A stretch of DNA of 64,000 nucleotides. Source: Ancalomicrobiaceae bacterium S20 (lineage in GTDB: Bacteria; Pseudomonadota; Alphaproteobacteria; Rhizobiales; Ancalomicrobiaceae). The notes under the pieces were generated by a model, which saw only the letters and a program-made list of their open reading frames with translations, was not told the origin of the DNA and searched no databases. The stretch spans positions 4,120,001-4,184,000 of the forward strand of contig CP158568.1 of NCBI GenBank assembly GCA_040269895.1. The letters are read 5' to 3'. Positions 62,670 through 64,000 of the stretch are shown here, one piece after another. Made by a program: the position numbers and the translations under genes. Position 1 is the first letter of the stretch; every line of letters begins with the position of its first letter.

Positions 62670-63320
62670 ATGAAGATCGATCTGCCCGAGGCTGTTGACG
62701 CCGTTTCGGCCATTTACCCTGTTTCACGTGAAACCATGGAGCGGCTGGAGATCTATGCCGGGCTGCTGCGCAAGTGGCAGAAGAGCCAGAACCTCGTGTC
62801 GCCGGCTACACTGCCGCATCTGTGGACCCGACATATGGCCGACTCGGCGCAGGCGCTGGCGATGCTCCCGGAGGCGCGGCGATGGGTCGACATTGGCTCC
62901 GGTGCAGGATTTCCCGGTCTCGTCACGGCGATCCTGCTCGCCGACGTCGAGGGCGCGCAGGTCGATCTGGTCGAGAGCAATCAGGGCAAGGCGGCTTTCC
63001 TCAGGACGGTGGCGCGGGAGACGGGTGCGCCCGCGCGCGTCCATGCCGAGCGGATCGAGGCATTCACGGGCCGATTTGACGAAAAGGTCGATGCGGTTTC
63101 GGCGCGGGCCCTGGCTTCCTTGGCCGATCTCTGCCGTCTGACGGCGCCTCTGGCGGCGCGCGGAGCGGCGCTTGTTTTCCACAAGGGTCAAGATTTTGCG
63201 TCTGAGCTGAAGGAAGCCACTCAATCTTGGGATCTGGATCTGGTACAAAGGAGCAGTCGGATCGACCCCGCCGGCTCGATCCTCCTCATTCGTCGCTTGG
63301 TTCCTCGCACGTCCGTTTGA
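62670..63320 (+). CDS. rsmG: 16S rRNA (guanine(527)-N7)-methyltransferase RsmG
   Basis: A 216-residue SAM-dependent methyltransferase acting on G527 of 16S rRNA. It begins with the RsmG N-terminal helices (VSRETMERLEIYAGLLRKWQ) and has the SAM motif WVDIGSGAGFPGLVTAILLA, VESNQGKAAFLRTVARETGA and VSARALASLADLC. ATG 62670 is chosen for the family N-terminus; the frame is open 13 codons further upstream. Codons 17-22 contain a parS site, so the protein's VSRET motif and the centromere share sequence. parA starts 16 bp after its stop. Confidence 0.95.
   Translation: MKIDLPEAVDAVSAIYPVSRETMERLEIYAGLLRKWQKSQNLVSPATLPHLWTRHMADSAQALAMLPEARRWVDIGSGAGFPGLVTAILLADVEGAQVDLVESNQGKAAFLRTVARETGAPARVHAERIEAFTGRFDEKVDAVSARALASLADLCRLTAPLAARGAALVFHKGQDFASELKEATQSWDLDLVQRSSRIDPAGSILLIRRLVPRTSV
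62720..62735. promoter_or_regulatory. parS: parS centromere site inside rsmG
   Basis: TGTTTCACGTGAAACC keeps the perfect 14-bp core GTTTCACGTGAAAC of parS; only the last outer base differs. It encodes the Val-Ser-Arg-Glu-Thr of RsmG, about 600 bp upstream of parA. Confidence 0.88.
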
Positions 63321-63336
63321 CGGAGTGGATTCCGCC

Positions 63337-64000
63337 ATGAGCTCTCTTCCGAAGATGCCGCGCGTGCTCGCACTCGCCAACCAGAAGGGTGGCGTCGGCA
63401 AGACGACCACCGCCATCAATCTGGGCACCGCGCTCGCCGCCATCGGTGAGGACGTGCTCATCATCGATCTTGACCCGCAGGGCAACGCCTCGACCGGTCT
63501 CGGCATCGATCGGCGCAGCCGCACGCGCTCGACCTACGACCTCCTGGTCGGCGAGGCCGATCTCGGTCAGGTGATCATCGAGACCGCAGTACCGCGGCTC
63601 TGGGTGGCGCCGTCGACGCTCGATCTGCTCGGTGTCGAGCTCGAGATCGCGGCCTCGTCGGATCGTGCTTATCGGCTACGCAAGGCGGTCGCGGACTACG
63701 CCGCGCGCATTGCCGGGCAGCCCGGCATGCCGCATTTCAGCTACGTGTTGGTCGATTGCCCGCCGTCGCTGAACCTCTTGACCATCAATGCCATGTCGGC
63801 CGCGCATTCGGTGCTGGTGCCGCTGCAGTGCGAGTTCTTCGCGCTCGAAGGTCTGTCGCAGCTGCTGTCGACCGTCGAACAGGTCAAGGGCTCGCTCAAT
63901 CGCGAGCTTACGATCCATGGCATCGTGCTCACCATGTTCGACGCGCGCAATAATCTCTCCGGCCAGGTCGTCGCCGACGTGCGCGAGCACATGGGCGAGG
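63337..64000 (+). CDS. parA: Chromosome partitioning ATPase ParA, partial
   Basis: Walker-type ATPase that moves the ParB-parS complex and with it the origin region. The first 221 codons are present; the right edge cuts the gene. The deviant Walker A is K17-GGVGKTT24 in LANQKGGVGKTTTAINLG; DLDPQGNASTGLGI, VLVDCPPSLNLLTINAMSAA and VPLQCEFFALEGLSQLLSTV follow. The short N-terminus (MSSLPKMPR) marks the chromosomal rather than the plasmid type. parB is expected just outside the window. Confidence 0.96.
   Translation, partial: MSSLPKMPRVLALANQKGGVGKTTTAINLGTALAAIGEDVLIIDLDPQGNASTGLGIDRRSRTRSTYDLLVGEADLGQVIIETAVPRLWVAPSTLDLLGVELEIAASSDRAYRLRKAVADYAARIAGQPGMPHFSYVLVDCPPSLNLLTINAMSAAHSVLVPLQCEFFALEGLSQLLSTVEQVKGSLNRELTIHGIVLTMFDARNNLSGQVVADVREHMGE

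Overview
The window is GC-rich (roughly two thirds G+C by eye) chromosomal DNA of an alphaproteobacterium, most likely of the order Hyphomicrobiales (Rhizobiales). The evidence is gene content and order: ptsN-hpf-rpoN-lptB-lptA-lptC-rnd; cmk near rpsA; sppA-ihfB; a Tim44-like gene with secB, dnaQ, coaE, aroE, maf and ppsR; and hemE-hemJ-rho-mnmE-mnmG-rsmG-parA. The family or genus cannot be fixed from this sequence.

Layout. 0-2 kb: an OmpR-type response regulator and its overlapping sensor kinase, cut by the left edge and frameshifted. 2.1-3.8 kb: a small exported protein, a sterol-desaturase-like membrane enzyme and a second exported protein. 4.2-5.6 kb: tRNA-Ser, then an Hsp20/DUF1150 pair behind a heat-shock (RpoH) type promoter. 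5.7-12.2 kb (minus strand): rnd, lptC, lptA, lptB, rpoN, hpf and ptsN. 12.4-15.5 kb: an ABC importer with a fused two-module permease but no binding protein. 16-24.5 kb: tRNA-Leu, an NDUFA9-like dehydrogenase, a GST, cmk, a MerR/CMD unit inserted between cmk and rpsA, rpsA, an HXXEE protein, sppA and ihfB. 24.6-31.6 kb: mixed accessory and housekeeping genes (LapA-like, cyclodeaminase-like, VOC, GT2, mepA, YqhA, CHAD, msrA). 31.8-39.3 kb: malic enzyme, then leucine-catabolism genes (both methylcrotonyl-CoA carboxylase subunits and ivd). 39-43 kb: a zinc peptidase, a GntR regulator and a ComM/YifB ATPase. 43.4-52.3 kb: the origin-left arm, mostly on the minus strand. 52.7 kb to the end: the origin-right arm, all plus strand except one gene.

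The central observation is that the 406-bp gap between the divergent ppsR (DUF299) and hemE genes looks like the chromosomal replication origin. This is the gene pair that flanks Caulobacter Cori. The gap holds three CtrA-like TTAA-N7-TTAA sites (one mismatch each), several DnaA-box-like 9-mers and four GANTC (CcrM) sites, and genes on each side run away from it. A perfect 16-bp parS (TGTTTCACGTGAAACA) lies at 59.8 kb, one with an intact 14-bp core lies inside rsmG at 62.7 kb, and a one-mismatch site lies at 48.5 kb. parA begins at 63.3 kb. The right third of the window therefore appears to hold both the origin and the centromere of the chromosome.

Five genes (sensor kinase, rpoN, LapA-like, cyclodeaminase-like, mltA) have reading frames that only join if a base is added or removed. 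Most of the breaks are in homopolymer or CG runs, and the kinase is restored seamlessly by three single-base additions. This looks more like consensus error than gene decay, so these genes are listed as CDS with notes.
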